From: Trichormus variabilis 0441
GTDB taxonomy: Bacteria > Cyanobacteriota > Cyanobacteriia > Cyanobacteriales > Nostocaceae
Assembly (NCBI RefSeq): GCF_009856605.1
Contig: NZ_CP047242.1
Coordinates: 4,284,001 to 4,348,000, forward strand
Reading direction: 5' to 3'
Length of the DNA stretch: 64,000 bases
The notes beneath the pieces are model-generated. The model saw only the letters and a program-made list of their open reading frames with translations, had not been told where the DNA came from and made no database searches. Made by a program: the position numbers and the translations under genes. Positions 16,707-26,100 of the stretch are shown in pieces (position 1 is the stretch's first letter; every line of letters begins with the position of its first letter).

Positions 16707-18509
16707 ATGCTAAAACCCAAAAAATCAGCTGTTCCCGGTTTGTGGGAAGTGCTGGTTTATTTCTGGCCTGATATTCGTCCCCAGTATGGATTACTTTTAG
16801 TTTCGGCGATCGCTTTAATTGCAGATGTGGGATTGCGGGTGTTAGAACCTTGGCCTCTGAAATTCGTCTTTGATTATGTTCTTCTGCGGGGCGACAGGGT
16901 TAATACTCTTCCCCTCATAGCTAATCTAGAACCAATCACATTACTAACATTCTCAGCCGTTGCAGTTTTAATGATTACAGGGTTACGCGCTTTTGCTGCC
17001 TATGGAAGTACCGTAGGATTAGCCATAGTCGGTAGCCGAGTCATGGCTAAAGTGCGGAATCGTCTATATTGTCATCTACAAGATTTATCTTTGGCTTATC
17101 ACACCAAAGCCCGTAGTGGTGATTTAATTATCCGTGTCAGTAGCGATGCTAGCCGTCTCCAAGAGATTATGATTACGGCAGCATTACCACTAGTAGTTAG
17201 CATTCTCTCTCTATTTGGCATGATTGGGGTAATGTTTTGGATGAATCTTAGCCTCACTCTGCTGTCACTCATCACGTTACCGTTCTTTTGGTTAGTCACT
17301 AACCGACTCAGCCAGCGCATCAAAGATTCTTCATTAAAGCAACGTCAACAAGAAGGGGCTGTGGCGGCGACGGCGGCTGAGTCTATCGCGGCGATTAAAT
17401 TAGTCAAAGCCCTCTCCCTACAGGATGCTTTCGCACGGGTGTTTGCTCAACAAAATCAAAGTAGTCTCAAAGAAAGTGTCAAAACTCAACGGCTGGCGGC
17501 TCATTTGGAACGTACTGTAGATGCGGTAATTGCAATGGGAACAGCGATCGTTTTATGGTATGGCTCTTGGTTGGCGTTGCGAGATGCTTTAACCCCTGGG
17601 GATGTGCTGGTATTCCTTACATACCTCAAGAATGCCTTTAAGCCGGTGCAGAACTTCGCTAAATATACTGGACGACTGGCTAAAGCTGCGGCTTCTGGGG
17701 AACGGATTTTGGATGTGTTAAATCAAAAACCAGATATCCATGATTTACCGGATGCAGTCCCAGCCTCAATTTTCCGGGGTGCGGTGCGTTTTGATCGCGT
17801 CCATTTTGCCTATGACTCAGGACGAGTGTTACTAGAAGACATTAATTTAAACATTCAATCGGGACAGCAAGTAGCGATTGTAGGGACTTCTGGTGGTGGT
17901 AAATCGACGTTAGTCAGTCTTTTATTACGACTTTATGATCCCACCTCTGGGCGAGTGATGATTGATGGGCGAGATATTCGAGAATATACATTGGCATCAT
18001 TCCGTTCCCAAATTAGTGTAGTTTTGCAAGATAGTCTGTTGTTTGCTGCCAGTGTTAAGGAAAATATTGCCTACGGGATTGCTGGGGTATCTGATGCAGA
18101 AATTGAAGCGGCGGCGCGTTTAGCTCATGCTCATGATTTTATCCAAGCTTTACCGCAAGGATATGACACCCTGGTGGGGGAAAGAGGCGCAACTCTTTCG
18201 GGGGGACAAAGACAACGGATTGCGATCGCTCGTGCGGCTATTCGTCAAGCTCCTATCTTGATTTTAGATGAACCTACTACGGGGTTAGATAAGGAGAGTG
18301 AGAAGGCTGTAATTGATGCGTTGCAAAGGTTGTCACGGAATAGAACGACTTTTTTGATTACTCATGATCTGGATTTTGCTACTCGCGCAGATATGATTAT
18401 TTATCTGGAACATGGGCGGATTGTGGAACAAGGTTCTCATGTGGAGTTGCTGAACAAAAATGGGCGTTATGCGGCTTTGTATGAGGTGCAGGCTTCTTTG
18501 AGGGTTTAG
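16707..18509 (+). CDS. MsbA-type ABC exporter (fused permease and ATPase)
   Basis: 600 residues: six membrane helices in about 20-310, then an ATPase with Walker A GTSGGGKST, signature LSGGQRQRIAIARA, Walker B ILILDEPTTGLD and switch His in ITHDLDF. Half-transporter of the lipid/polysaccharide/peptide exporter group. Placed among three glycosyltransferases, so it likely exports a glycolipid or oligosaccharide made by them; this is inference. The start abuts the previous stop, with GGAGG 11 bases upstream. Confidence 0.92.
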   Translation: MLKPKKSAVPGLWEVLVYFWPDIRPQYGLLLVSAIALIADVGLRVLEPWPLKFVFDYVLLRGDRVNTLPLIANLEPITLLTFSAVAVLMITGLRAFAAYGSTVGLAIVGSRVMAKVRNRLYCHLQDLSLAYHTKARSGDLIIRVSSDASRLQEIMITAALPLVVSILSLFGMIGVMFWMNLSLTLLSLITLPFFWLVTNRLSQRIKDSSLKQRQQEGAVAATAAESIAAIKLVKALSLQDAFARVFAQQNQSSLKESVKTQRLAAHLERTVDAVIAMGTAIVLWYGSWLALRDALTPGDVLVFLTYLKNAFKPVQNFAKYTGRLAKAAASGERILDVLNQKPDIHDLPDAVPASIFRGAVRFDRVHFAYDSGRVLLEDINLNIQSGQQVAIVGTSGGGKSTLVSLLLRLYDPTSGRVMIDGRDIREYTLASFRSQISVVLQDSLLFAASVKENIAYGIAGVSDAEIEAAARLAHAHDFIQALPQGYDTLVGERGATLSGGQRQRIAIARAAIRQAPILILDEPTTGLDKESEKAVIDALQRLSRNRTTFLITHDLDFATRADMIIYLEHGRIVEQGSHVELLNKNGRYAALYEVQASLRV

Positions 18510-18564
18510 AGAGAGTTTTTTTAACGCAAAGGGGCACTGAGGTATGCGCTGAGGTACGCTGAGT

Positions 18565-19545
18565 ATGGATTTTAGTGATGAGAAGATGCCTTTTTTGGCG
18601 GATGCGGTTGATCGGGTACGGGTGGAGGAGTGTTTTAGGCAATGTTTGGTAATAGCCCAGAATTTTCGTGTGCAGAATATCCGGGTGATTCGTCATAAGT
18701 TGGGGCGGCGTTGTTTGATTGAATATGAGCTAATGGATGATGTTGGGGAAATTATTACTCTAATTGGCAAGGTGAGGGCTAAGGGAACGGATTTTCATAG
18801 TTATGAGTTACAGAAATCTCTCTGGGAATCGGGATTTGCTGATGATAGTGCTGATGGCATTTCTGTACCTGAACCTGTGGGGATAATTCCTGAGTGGCAA
18901 ATGTGGTTACAGCGTCGGGTTGAAGGGGTGACTGCTACTCAAATCCTCTCACAAACTAACGGTATTTTCCCTGCAAAACTAATTGCTGAAGCTGCTTATA
19001 AATTGCATCAAGCTAATATTATCCCTCGTCGTTCTCATAGAATGTCGGATGAATTAAGAATTCTCCATGAACGGATTCCATTAGTGATGGAACAATATCC
19101 ACAATGGCAAAGACGTTTAGAACGCATATTATTAGCCAGTGATGATTTAGGCGCAAACACACCAGAACTAAAACTCTGTGGTATCCATCGTGATTTTTAC
19201 CCTGATCAAGTGATTATGAATAATTCTCGTTTGTATCTCCTTGATCTAGATTTATATTGTGCAGGTAATCCGGCAGTTGATATCGGTAATTTTATCGCTC
19301 ATCTGCAAGAATATAGCTTACGTACTGTTGGTAATCCCCAAGCATTACAAGAGTATGAAGATATTCTCAAGACAAGATTTCTTCAGCTTACAGGTGATGA
19401 ATTTTCCCTCGCTATTCAAGCCTATACCATCCTAACTTTAGTCCGACATATTTATATTAGTACCCTATTTCCCGAACGTCGCCCTTTTACCGCAGCACTA
19501 TTACATCTCTGCGAACAACGACTCAATATAACTCATAATTCGTAA
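18565..19545 (+). CDS. APH/choline-kinase-fold phosphotransferase
   Basis: 326 residues. Catalytic loop GIHRDFYPDQVIMN (Brenner-type H-x-D, here HRD) and metal site LLDLDLYCAGNPAVDIGNFI identify the aminoglycoside-phosphotransferase/choline-kinase superfamily. The N-terminal lobe has VRVIRHKLGRRCLIEYEL. It closes the glycan cluster, 55 bases after the ABC gene, across a short GCTGAGGTACGCTGAG repeat. It probably phosphorylates a small molecule or sugar; antibiotic resistance is not implied. Confidence 0.8.
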   Translation: MDFSDEKMPFLADAVDRVRVEECFRQCLVIAQNFRVQNIRVIRHKLGRRCLIEYELMDDVGEIITLIGKVRAKGTDFHSYELQKSLWESGFADDSADGISVPEPVGIIPEWQMWLQRRVEGVTATQILSQTNGIFPAKLIAEAAYKLHQANIIPRRSHRMSDELRILHERIPLVMEQYPQWQRRLERILLASDDLGANTPELKLCGIHRDFYPDQVIMNNSRLYLLDLDLYCAGNPAVDIGNFIAHLQEYSLRTVGNPQALQEYEDILKTRFLQLTGDEFSLAIQAYTILTLVRHIYISTLFPERRPFTAALLHLCEQRLNITHNS

Positions 19546-19708
19546 TTATAAAGCGTTTCCCAACCTTCTGAGGTACTGAATACACCACTAATAAAATTTG
19601 GCAATCTCTGCGCCCCTCTGCGTTTAAAAACATTAGTTAAGTACGTCACTTAAGCAGAAATCCCTATAAATTTATATACGCAGATTTTAATTTTAGGAAA
19701 TAGAATTA

Positions 19709-21235
19709 ATGTTTTCAATCTTTTGTCAGAAAATACACCTGATTAGTTTAATAATTTTATCTATTTTGAGTAATATAGCTAAAGTCAGTGCAACAAATAT
19801 TCCAGTAGAACAAAATAGTACATTAAATAAAATCATATCAGTTTCTCAACTAGCGGAGATTACCCATGACAGTTGGGCATTCCAAGCACTACAAGCATTA
19901 ACTGAGCAATATGATTGTGTTGGTCTGGAGAATACTGACAATCAAATCATGACTAGATATGAATTTGCTACTAAATTAAATGCTTGTATTCTCAAGATAA
20001 ATAATAGTAACTTTGACAAAGTTAATCGAGAAACATTAACTACAATCCAAAAACTACAAACAGAATTTTCTACGGAATTAGCAACTTTTAGAAACCGCAT
20101 CGATTTATTAGAAAACAAGGTGGCTACATTAGAAATACAACAGTTTTCGCCCCAAGTTGAGTTAGAGGGAGAAGTTATTTTTGCGGTGACTGGAGTCGCT
20201 GGCGGGAAAAAAGCTAACAGTAGAACTAAGCCAATCAATAATAATTTAGTGTTGAGCGATCGCCTCCGTCTCAGCTTAGAAGCAAGTTTTAATGGTAAAG
20301 ACAAGTTACAAGTCCGTTTACAGGGACGCAACACACCAGAATTAGCAGATTTCACCGACACTAAAATGGCTAATTTAGGCTTTGATGGTGACGATGATAA
20401 TGAAGTAGAAGTAGATCAGCTAGATTACAAATTTCGACTAGGTAAGCAAACCCGCGTCACCTTATACGCTTTGGGAGGAGGATTAGGCGATTTTGTTCCT
20501 AGTGTTAATCCTCTGTTTAGTGGTAGTGGAGACGGTTCAATTTCGACATTTGGGCGAGAAAATCCAATTAGAAGACAAGGTGGCGGTACAGGTATCGGTA
20601 TTTCTCATAATCTCGCCAAGTCTCTCAATTTTTCATTGGGATACGTCACCAACGATGCAGCTAATCCAGAAAAGGGAATTTTTGCTAGTCCTTATGGGGC
20701 GATCGCTCAAGTCACCCTGGAACCCACCAAAAACACGGCACTTAGTCTTACCTATATCCACTCCTACAATAATATCAACACCGGCACTGGCAGCGAGTTA
20801 ACCAACAACCCCTTTAATAGTCAAGCAGATGCAATTACAGCTAATTCCTTTGGTGCAGAAGCCGCTTGGCAAATTAACCCAACCATTACCCTGGGTGGAC
20901 GAGTTGGTTTGATTCATGCAACAGCAGATGATTTACCCACAAACCCAAATGCTACTATTTCCACATGGGCATTACTACTAACTTTGAACGATATTGGCAA
21001 AGAAAATAGCTTTGCTGGGTTTGTGATAGGTCAACCGCCTAAAGTGACACATAATAGTTTTGGTGATGCCTTTAAAGATCAGGATACATCTTTACATTTG
21101 GAAGCTTTTTACCACCTACAAATTACCGATAATCTGGCAATAACTCCGGGTTTATTTGTCATCACCAACCCAGAGCATAATAATAATAACGACAAAATTT
21201 ATATTGGCACAGTTCGGACAACTTTCACCTTCTAA
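19709..21235 (+). CDS. SLH-OprB outer-membrane porin
   Basis: 508 residues. Signal peptide (about 1-29), an SLH domain (about 45-115: VSQLAEITHDSWAFQALQALTEQYDC), a coiled coil (about 120-150: FRNRIDLLENKVATLEIQQ), then a beta-barrel of alternating strands ending in aromatic TVRTTFTF. This is the cyanobacterial OprB/iron-uptake porin architecture: the SLH domain anchors to peptidoglycan-linked polymer and the barrel sits in the outer membrane. Substrate not predictable. Confidence 0.9.
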   Translation: MFSIFCQKIHLISLIILSILSNIAKVSATNIPVEQNSTLNKIISVSQLAEITHDSWAFQALQALTEQYDCVGLENTDNQIMTRYEFATKLNACILKINNSNFDKVNRETLTTIQKLQTEFSTELATFRNRIDLLENKVATLEIQQFSPQVELEGEVIFAVTGVAGGKKANSRTKPINNNLVLSDRLRLSLEASFNGKDKLQVRLQGRNTPELADFTDTKMANLGFDGDDDNEVEVDQLDYKFRLGKQTRVTLYALGGGLGDFVPSVNPLFSGSGDGSISTFGRENPIRRQGGGTGIGISHNLAKSLNFSLGYVTNDAANPEKGIFASPYGAIAQVTLEPTKNTALSLTYIHSYNNINTGTGSELTNNPFNSQADAITANSFGAEAAWQINPTITLGGRVGLIHATADDLPTNPNATISTWALLLTLNDIGKENSFAGFVIGQPPKVTHNSFGDAFKDQDTSLHLEAFYHLQITDNLAITPGLFVITNPEHNNNNDKIYIGTVRTTFTF

Positions 21236-21280
21236 TAGCAATTTTATAGGAGGTTGCACATAATATAAAATCTGTTGATT

Positions 21281-21362
21281 TATCCACGTTTCTCTGTCTT
21301 GAAAAGTTTACTAGGTCGGGCTAACCCTCCTAAAGAACTTTTCGCTGCGTGCATCTGCGTTC
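21281..21362 (-). repeat. Interspersed repeat, copy 2
   Basis: Inverted homologue of the unit at 5493-5575: the reverse complement reads AACGCAGATGCACGCAGCG, AAAAGTTCTTTAGGAGGG and CAAGACAGAGAAACG. It lies between the porin and the convergent PepSY gene. Noncoding. Confidence 0.6.
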
Positions 21363-21391
21363 AACTATTCTATACAACTCATCACTCCTAT

Positions 21392-21859
21392 TTAATCCTC
21401 ATATAAGTCAGTTTGCAGGTTTCCCTGACTATCAAGATATAATTCTTCCTCAAGTTCTCCGTCAGTAATATCTACCTCATAAAATATACCTTTAGGTGTA
21501 ATTTCAACTTCATATTTTGTGATGATATATCCAGGACGTTCTTGCTTGATACGTTTTAGTACAATAGGAGGGAAATCTTTTTCTGTCACATAGTACTCTG
21601 TTTCTAGCCATTCCCCGGTCTCGGAAAACTCCGCTTCGTATTGGATATTATTCTGAGTAAAAACTGCCTCATAACCGTATTCATGTCTTTGCCAGGTGTG
21701 AGGAATATTGGGATATTTAGCTTGGAAAGCTGCTTGAACACTTGGGGGAACTGTGATACTTTGTTCCTTTTTTGCGGGATGATAGCTAGACAATAAAAAT
21801 ACTATGAGATATGCACCACTAAACACAAATAAGAATAATGTAATTGGTATGTTTTTCAC
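21392..21859 (-). CDS. Membrane-anchored PepSY-like protein
   Basis: 155 residues: one N-terminal membrane helix (about 5-25) and two repeats of a PepSY-like fold (VQAAFQAKYPNIPHTWQRHEYGYEAVF and VLKRIKQERPGYIITKYEVEITPKGIFYEVDI). Such modules sit in the periplasm and are thought to bind peptides or modulate proteins. The gene follows the histidine kinase at 12 bases in the same direction, so it is probably part of that sensory operon, perhaps as an accessory sensor. Confidence 0.75.
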   Translation of the reverse strand: MKNIPITLFLFVFSGAYLIVFLLSSYHPAKKEQSITVPPSVQAAFQAKYPNIPHTWQRHEYGYEAVFTQNNIQYEAEFSETGEWLETEYYVTEKDFPPIVLKRIKQERPGYIITKYEVEITPKGIFYEVDITDGELEEELYLDSQGNLQTDLYED

Positions 21860-21871
21860 CTATTTACATAA

Positions 21872-23485
21872 TTAATTTTGGATAAATGTTGCTTCTTGGG
21901 GTGGTTCCAAAGGTATGATAATCGTGAATACAGACCCTGCCCCTAGTTCACTTTGTAAGGTAACTCGTCCTTTGTGGGCTTCTGCAATGGCTTGGACAAT
22001 AGATAAACCTAGCCCAGCACCTTCAGAAAGACGGCGACTGTTTGTTGCACGAGCAAAGCGCTGAAAAATTCTGTATTGGTCAGCTGATGCAATACCTGCA
22101 CCTGTGTCACGTACCCAAAAGCTGACTTTATCTCTGTAAATCATTGACCCCAGAGCAATTGTATCAGTGTTGTTTGTATGTTGAGTGGCATTTTGTGCCA
22201 AATTCATCACAGCCTGAGTCAGACGTTGACGATCGCCTACTATTTTACCTCTAGCCACAGCTTCCAGTTTCCAGATGCGATCGCCAAGACCTTTGACTTT
22301 AGCAAATAATTCTTCGGTAAAAGTGCAAACATCAAATGTTTCTAGTAGTAAAAAATCTGGACGCTCTGCTTTTGCTAGTAACATCAAATCATTGACGAAA
22401 CGGTTCATTCGTTCCAACTCATCTATGACTATAGTTAGAGTTTCTTGTATTTCTTTTGGGTCATTGCCCATCAATTCTAAATGACCACGAATAATGGTAA
22501 TAGGTGTTCGCAGTTCATGTCCAGCATCATTAATAAAGTTGCGTTGACTAATAAACGCATTTTGTAACCTATCCATCATGTCATTAAACGTAGTGCCTAA
22601 TTCTGCTAGTTCTCCATTACCATCTATAGTGATGCGTTGATTTAAATCAGTTTCACTAATTTTACGAGCTGTTTGAGTTAGTAAGCGCAAAGGAGCCAAA
22701 ATTTTTCCTGAAGCAAGCCAAGCCAAAACTAAAGCGAATATTAAAACAAATGCACTCACTCGAACAATCACTGCTAAAGTTTCCAAAACTTCTCCACGTT
22801 CTCCAGCAGTAGTGTGGGCAATGACTATAACTCCCATGATTTCGCTCTGAATTTTCACAGGTTGAGCTAGATAAACGATGCTTTCAACTTCACTATTAGG
22901 TATTACAACTTCTTCTTGCTTTGTCTGTGTTAATTTCGCCCAATCTCGAATGAGTTTTGCATCCCTATCCATTTCTTTTGGTCTAGCTCTAGGACTTGAT
23001 TTATAAAATTTTTCGTCCATCAGGGCAATCAAAAATGTATCGTCTTGTGGGAGTTGATTGCCTAAAAAAGCATCAAAAAACTCTCTTAGCTCTTGCTTTG
23101 TCGTTGGTGGCTTTAGTAGACGGTTATCATTTTGTTTAAGTTTATCAATAGCTTCAATACTTTCTTCATCTAACTGATGCTTAGGAGTATTACTTGTACC
23201 AAGTAGTTGCTCAAATATTTCTATCTTTTCTATTGCTTCCTCGTTTACACGTTGATTAACTCGTGCATATAAAGCCTGACGAATTGTCGGAATAAAAACC
23301 AGAAAAATAAAAAATAAAATTATGGCATACCAGGACAAAATCCTTGTACGTGTAGACCAGAAGAAGCCTCGACGGTGCTTGAGAAATGTTCCAGCTATGC
23401 TATTTTGCTGGTTCTTCACTGATTTATGAGTGTCAGGATAAAATAGTATAACTTGAGATTTATCTTTCTTAGCTTGTTGCCCCAT
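21872..23485 (-). CDS. Membrane sensor histidine kinase
   Basis: 537 residues: cytoplasmic lead (1-48), membrane helix (about 50-70), periplasmic sensor region (about 71-235), second helix (about 238-258), HAMP (about 260-312), HisKA with H323 in NDAGHELRTP, and an ATPase domain with N box (NLAQNATQHT), DTGAGIA and GAGLGLSIVQAIAEAHKG. All catalytic motifs are intact. It is transcribed after the response regulator at 23711-24379 (225-bp gap) and before the PepSY-like gene, and should phosphorylate that regulator. Confidence 0.92.
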   Translation of the reverse strand: MGQQAKKDKSQVILFYPDTHKSVKNQQNSIAGTFLKHRRGFFWSTRTRILSWYAIILFFIFLVFIPTIRQALYARVNQRVNEEAIEKIEIFEQLLGTSNTPKHQLDEESIEAIDKLKQNDNRLLKPPTTKQELREFFDAFLGNQLPQDDTFLIALMDEKFYKSSPRARPKEMDRDAKLIRDWAKLTQTKQEEVVIPNSEVESIVYLAQPVKIQSEIMGVIVIAHTTAGERGEVLETLAVIVRVSAFVLIFALVLAWLASGKILAPLRLLTQTARKISETDLNQRITIDGNGELAELGTTFNDMMDRLQNAFISQRNFINDAGHELRTPITIIRGHLELMGNDPKEIQETLTIVIDELERMNRFVNDLMLLAKAERPDFLLLETFDVCTFTEELFAKVKGLGDRIWKLEAVARGKIVGDRQRLTQAVMNLAQNATQHTNNTDTIALGSMIYRDKVSFWVRDTGAGIASADQYRIFQRFARATNSRRLSEGAGLGLSIVQAIAEAHKGRVTLQSELGAGSVFTIIIPLEPPQEATFIQN

Positions 23486-23710
23486 ATAACTATAAATTTA
23501 TACGTATAATACTGCTAAAGTTTTGAATTTCGGCTCTAACATCCAAAATCCAAAACCTTGCATTCAAAATTCCGGTCACATAGGGAACACAAGCATCTTA
23601 CGACAGTATTTATCTTTTGTCGGCAAAGAAGAAAGGCTGTAATCGAAACCTATGTTTATTAGTTTCTAACTCTCGGATGAAAGAACTGTGAGGTTTTGAT
23701 GAGAATATTC

Positions 23711-24379
23711 TTATGTTCGCAGACGATAACCCATGCCTCGGACAGTTTCAATTAAGTCATTACCTAATTTTTTGCGTAAATAACCAACGTAAACATCAAC
23801 AATATTCGAGCCTGGGTCATAGTCGTAACCCCATACCCTATCTAATAATTGCTCACGACTCAAAACTTGCCCAGGATGGCGAAAGAAGGTTTCTGCCAGC
23901 GTAAATTCCCTGGCTGGGAGTTCTATGGTGTCTTGACCGATTTTAACTTTGCGCGATCGCAAATCTAAAACTATATGTCCCGACTTAATTACCATCTCTT
24001 CCATAACCTGGCTACCACCACTCTGACGTAACCTAGCTTTTACCCGTACTAACAATTCTTCAAATCGAAACGGCTTGGTTAAATAGTCATCTGCTCCTGC
24101 TTCAAACCCTGCAACCTTATCTTGAATGTCATCACGAGCAGTCAAAATAATCACTGGGACATTTTCCCCTTGTCCCCGTAATTCTTCTAATACATCCAAG
24201 CCATCTTTACCAGGAAGCCCTAAATCCAAAATCATCAAATCAAAACCGCTACTTAATGCCATGTTAGTCGCCGAGTAGGCATCAGTAGCCACAGCCGTTG
24301 TAAAACCTTGAGAACGCAGTCCCTTCTCAATAAAAGCCGCTATGCGGGGTTCATCTTCAGCTATGAGAATCCGATTCAT
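23711..24379 (-). CDS. OmpR-family response regulator
   Basis: 222 residues: receiver (1-115; acidic pair in AEDEP, phospho-acceptor in MILDLGLPGKDG, K in LTKPFRFEEL) and winged-helix DNA-binding domain (about 128-221, LPAREFTLAETFFRHPGQVLSR, VDVYVGYLRKKLG). The ATG at 24379 is preferred over an upstream TTG because GAGG is 9 bases from it. Likely partner of the kinase at 21872-23485. Confidence 0.92.
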   Translation of the reverse strand: MNRILIAEDEPRIAAFIEKGLRSQGFTTAVATDAYSATNMALSSGFDLMILDLGLPGKDGLDVLEELRGQGENVPVIILTARDDIQDKVAGFEAGADDYLTKPFRFEELLVRVKARLRQSGGSQVMEEMVIKSGHIVLDLRSRKVKIGQDTIELPAREFTLAETFFRHPGQVLSREQLLDRVWGYDYDPGSNIVDVYVGYLRKKLGNDLIETVRGMGYRLRT

Positions 24380-24530
24380 CCGATGCAACCTCTTTCAGTA
24401 TTTCTAAGGATAGAGACAACTGTAAAAGTAAAGTCTGTTCCCAGAATACCTTTTCTTCATGATTTATACTGAAAAGGGGATGCTTAATTTGTTTAAGGGT
24501 GTAGGGGTGTAGGGGTATAAATTGAAATCC

Positions 24531-25040
24531 TTAAACCCAATCGGAGTCTAAAACCGATTCTGCTGCTAGACGTTCATCAGTACTGGCTGGCACTAAAGAG
24601 TAAACTAAGGGAATACCACTCAGGGTGCTGATGAGGACTAACTTGTAGCCAAAGTAATTCATTTTTCGACTGGCACATCACCCGTAATCAGCACTACCTG
24701 TAAAATCACTTTGACATTTATCACGCTTGTAGCCAACTACTGGTACTGGTTTTGTATCCAACATTAGGGTGCGCTCAAAGATTGCGCCCAACTCCACAAC
24801 CCAGAAACGTCTTAATTCTTCCAGCATTCCCTCCAAGCGTCTGGCTCGTCGGTTGAACTGGCTTTGATCTAACAGTTGCGGGAATAGGCTGAAGTAGTTT
24901 GCCCGCACAAATCCTAAAAACTGCTGTTCTCCTGGGTATGGGAAAAAATCCATTGCTACCAACAACGTCAACATCTCACTATCTCTGAATCTCGGTGATG
25001 GCCCTGGTAATAACGGTACATAACGATAGCCTTTTTGCGA
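24531..25040 (-). pseudogene. IS982-like transposase remnant
   Basis: A continuous frame resembling IS982-family transposases: PGPSPRFRDSEMLTLLVAMD, SQFNRRARRLE, the first catalytic Asp in LMLDTKPVPVVGYKRDK, SADYG, then an in-frame TGA at 24678-24680, and CASRKMNYFGYKLVLIS and PLVYSLVPASTDERLAAESV. It lacks the N-terminus (stop just before 25040) and ends early, so the remaining two catalytic residues are gone. The 3' side merges into a GGGTGTAGGGGTGTAG repeat (24495-24520). A dead IS copy. Confidence 0.8.
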
Positions 25041-25083
25041 TCAAAATTTGAGGGGAGGAGCGATCGCCTAATTAATGATTTAG

Positions 25084-25112
25084 TACCTGATAGTCTTGCC
25101 AACTATCAGGTA
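25084..25112. repeat. Perfect 11-bp hairpin
   Basis: TACCTGATAGT pairs with ACTATCAGGTA across a 7-base loop. It lies between the IS982 relic and the FMN reductase. Possibly an IS end or a terminator; no T run follows. Confidence 0.5.
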
Positions 25113-25191
25113 GCTTAAACACTTCTGGGGGTAATGACAGTTAACATGGGATTGTCATTCTTTACTTGCCATGCCAGCGAGAAAAGGCATA

Positions 25192-25214
25192 ACTAGGAAA
25201 AATCTTTTCCTAGT
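25192..25214 (-). terminator. Terminator of the FMN reductase gene
   Basis: ACTAGGAAAA/TTTTCCTAGT, 10-bp stem with 3-base loop, 9 bases past the stop of the minus-strand gene; the transcript arm contains a U run. Confidence 0.65.
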
Positions 25215-25223
25215 ATCCTGTTT

Positions 25224-25769
25224 CTAATTTACTCCGCGTAGCTTGCGAGTATTTTCTACTAAACTTTGGGCAAATTGATCAAATCTTTGGGAGAGTTTTT
25301 CATCAAGTAACTTTCCTTCAGGACTAAAAGCACTGTAGGCTTGTCCAATGGCAATTTGCTCTGGAATTACCCAACCATGTACCCAACGAACAATCAGTCT
25401 CAAGTCGTTTAGGGCGTTGCTATTTGATTGACCACCCAAAATGCTAATCAGTCCTGTAACTTTACCAGACAGTTCATCAAAGCTCATCAAATCAAGGGCA
25501 TTTTTGATTACACCACTAACGCTGCCATGATATTCAGGTGTAGCTAAAATCAGTCCATCAGCATTACTAACGGTGTCACGCAAGCGCTGAACATCTGGAT
25601 AATCTGAGTAGTCTTTACCACCATTGCAAAATGGTAATTGCCACTCCCGCAAATCGATAATTTCTACTTCCGCACCCAAGGCTTCTAGGCGTTGCGCTGC
25701 TACCCGCAAAGCTAACTGAGTGTAAGAGTTTGGTCTTAAACTACCAGCAATACCTACAATTTTTACCAT
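25224..25769 (-). CDS. NADPH-dependent FMN reductase family protein
   Basis: 181 residues, flavodoxin-like fold: IVGIAGSLRPNSYTQLALR (FMN phosphate loop), LREWQLPFCNGG, LILATPEYHGSVSGVIKNALDLM and ISILGGQSNSNALNDLRLIVRW. This is the YieF/ChrR/azoreductase-like group that reduces FMN, quinones or metal oxyanions with NAD(P)H. A pair of inverted and direct repeats lies just upstream (25781-25835), which may be its operator. Confidence 0.85.
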   Translation of the reverse strand: MVKIVGIAGSLRPNSYTQLALRVAAQRLEALGAEVEIIDLREWQLPFCNGGKDYSDYPDVQRLRDTVSNADGLILATPEYHGSVSGVIKNALDLMSFDELSGKVTGLISILGGQSNSNALNDLRLIVRWVHGWVIPEQIAIGQAYSAFSPEGKLLDEKLSQRFDQFAQSLVENTRKLRGVN

Positions 25770-25780
25770 AATGCACCTAA

Positions 25781-25835
25781 CGTTAAGAATTTGTAAAAAT
25801 ACGAAGTCATTACGAATTTGTATATAATCTTAACG
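25781..25835 (-). promoter_or_regulatory. Candidate operator upstream of the FMN reductase
   Basis: CGTTAAGA (25781-25788) is mirrored by TCTTAACG (25828-25835), enclosing two direct copies of GAATTTGTA (25787-25795, 25814-25822). The block starts 12 bases upstream of the reductase start codon. A redox regulator site is possible. The rest of 25836-26100 holds nothing recognisable. Confidence 0.4.
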
Positions 25836-26100
25836 ATTTATTTTCCTGTAGTCAAATTACCGCTGGACGACGGAAAATGGAGCTTTCGGTGGATATAAAG
25901 AATAGAACAGGAAATAAATCCGCAACAGACCTAATATTTTTTACCTGTTCTTTATTACCTGTTGCCTATTATCTGCCCTCCTGCCTCTTCTGAGAGTTAG
26001 ACTAGATTAGATAAAGTGATGTCCAGTTATGGCAATTTTTGCTAGAAGAATAGGCTTAAATCAGCACTCAGCCTATGGCAGCAGACAAAGGGTAATTGTT

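Noticed and set aside
18565..19545. Aminoglycoside resistance gene
   Set aside because: Only the superfamily fold is shared; the context is glycan synthesis.
24678..24974. A 98-residue stand-alone protein
   Set aside because: It is the middle of an IS982-like transposase; the same frame continues beyond an in-frame TGA.
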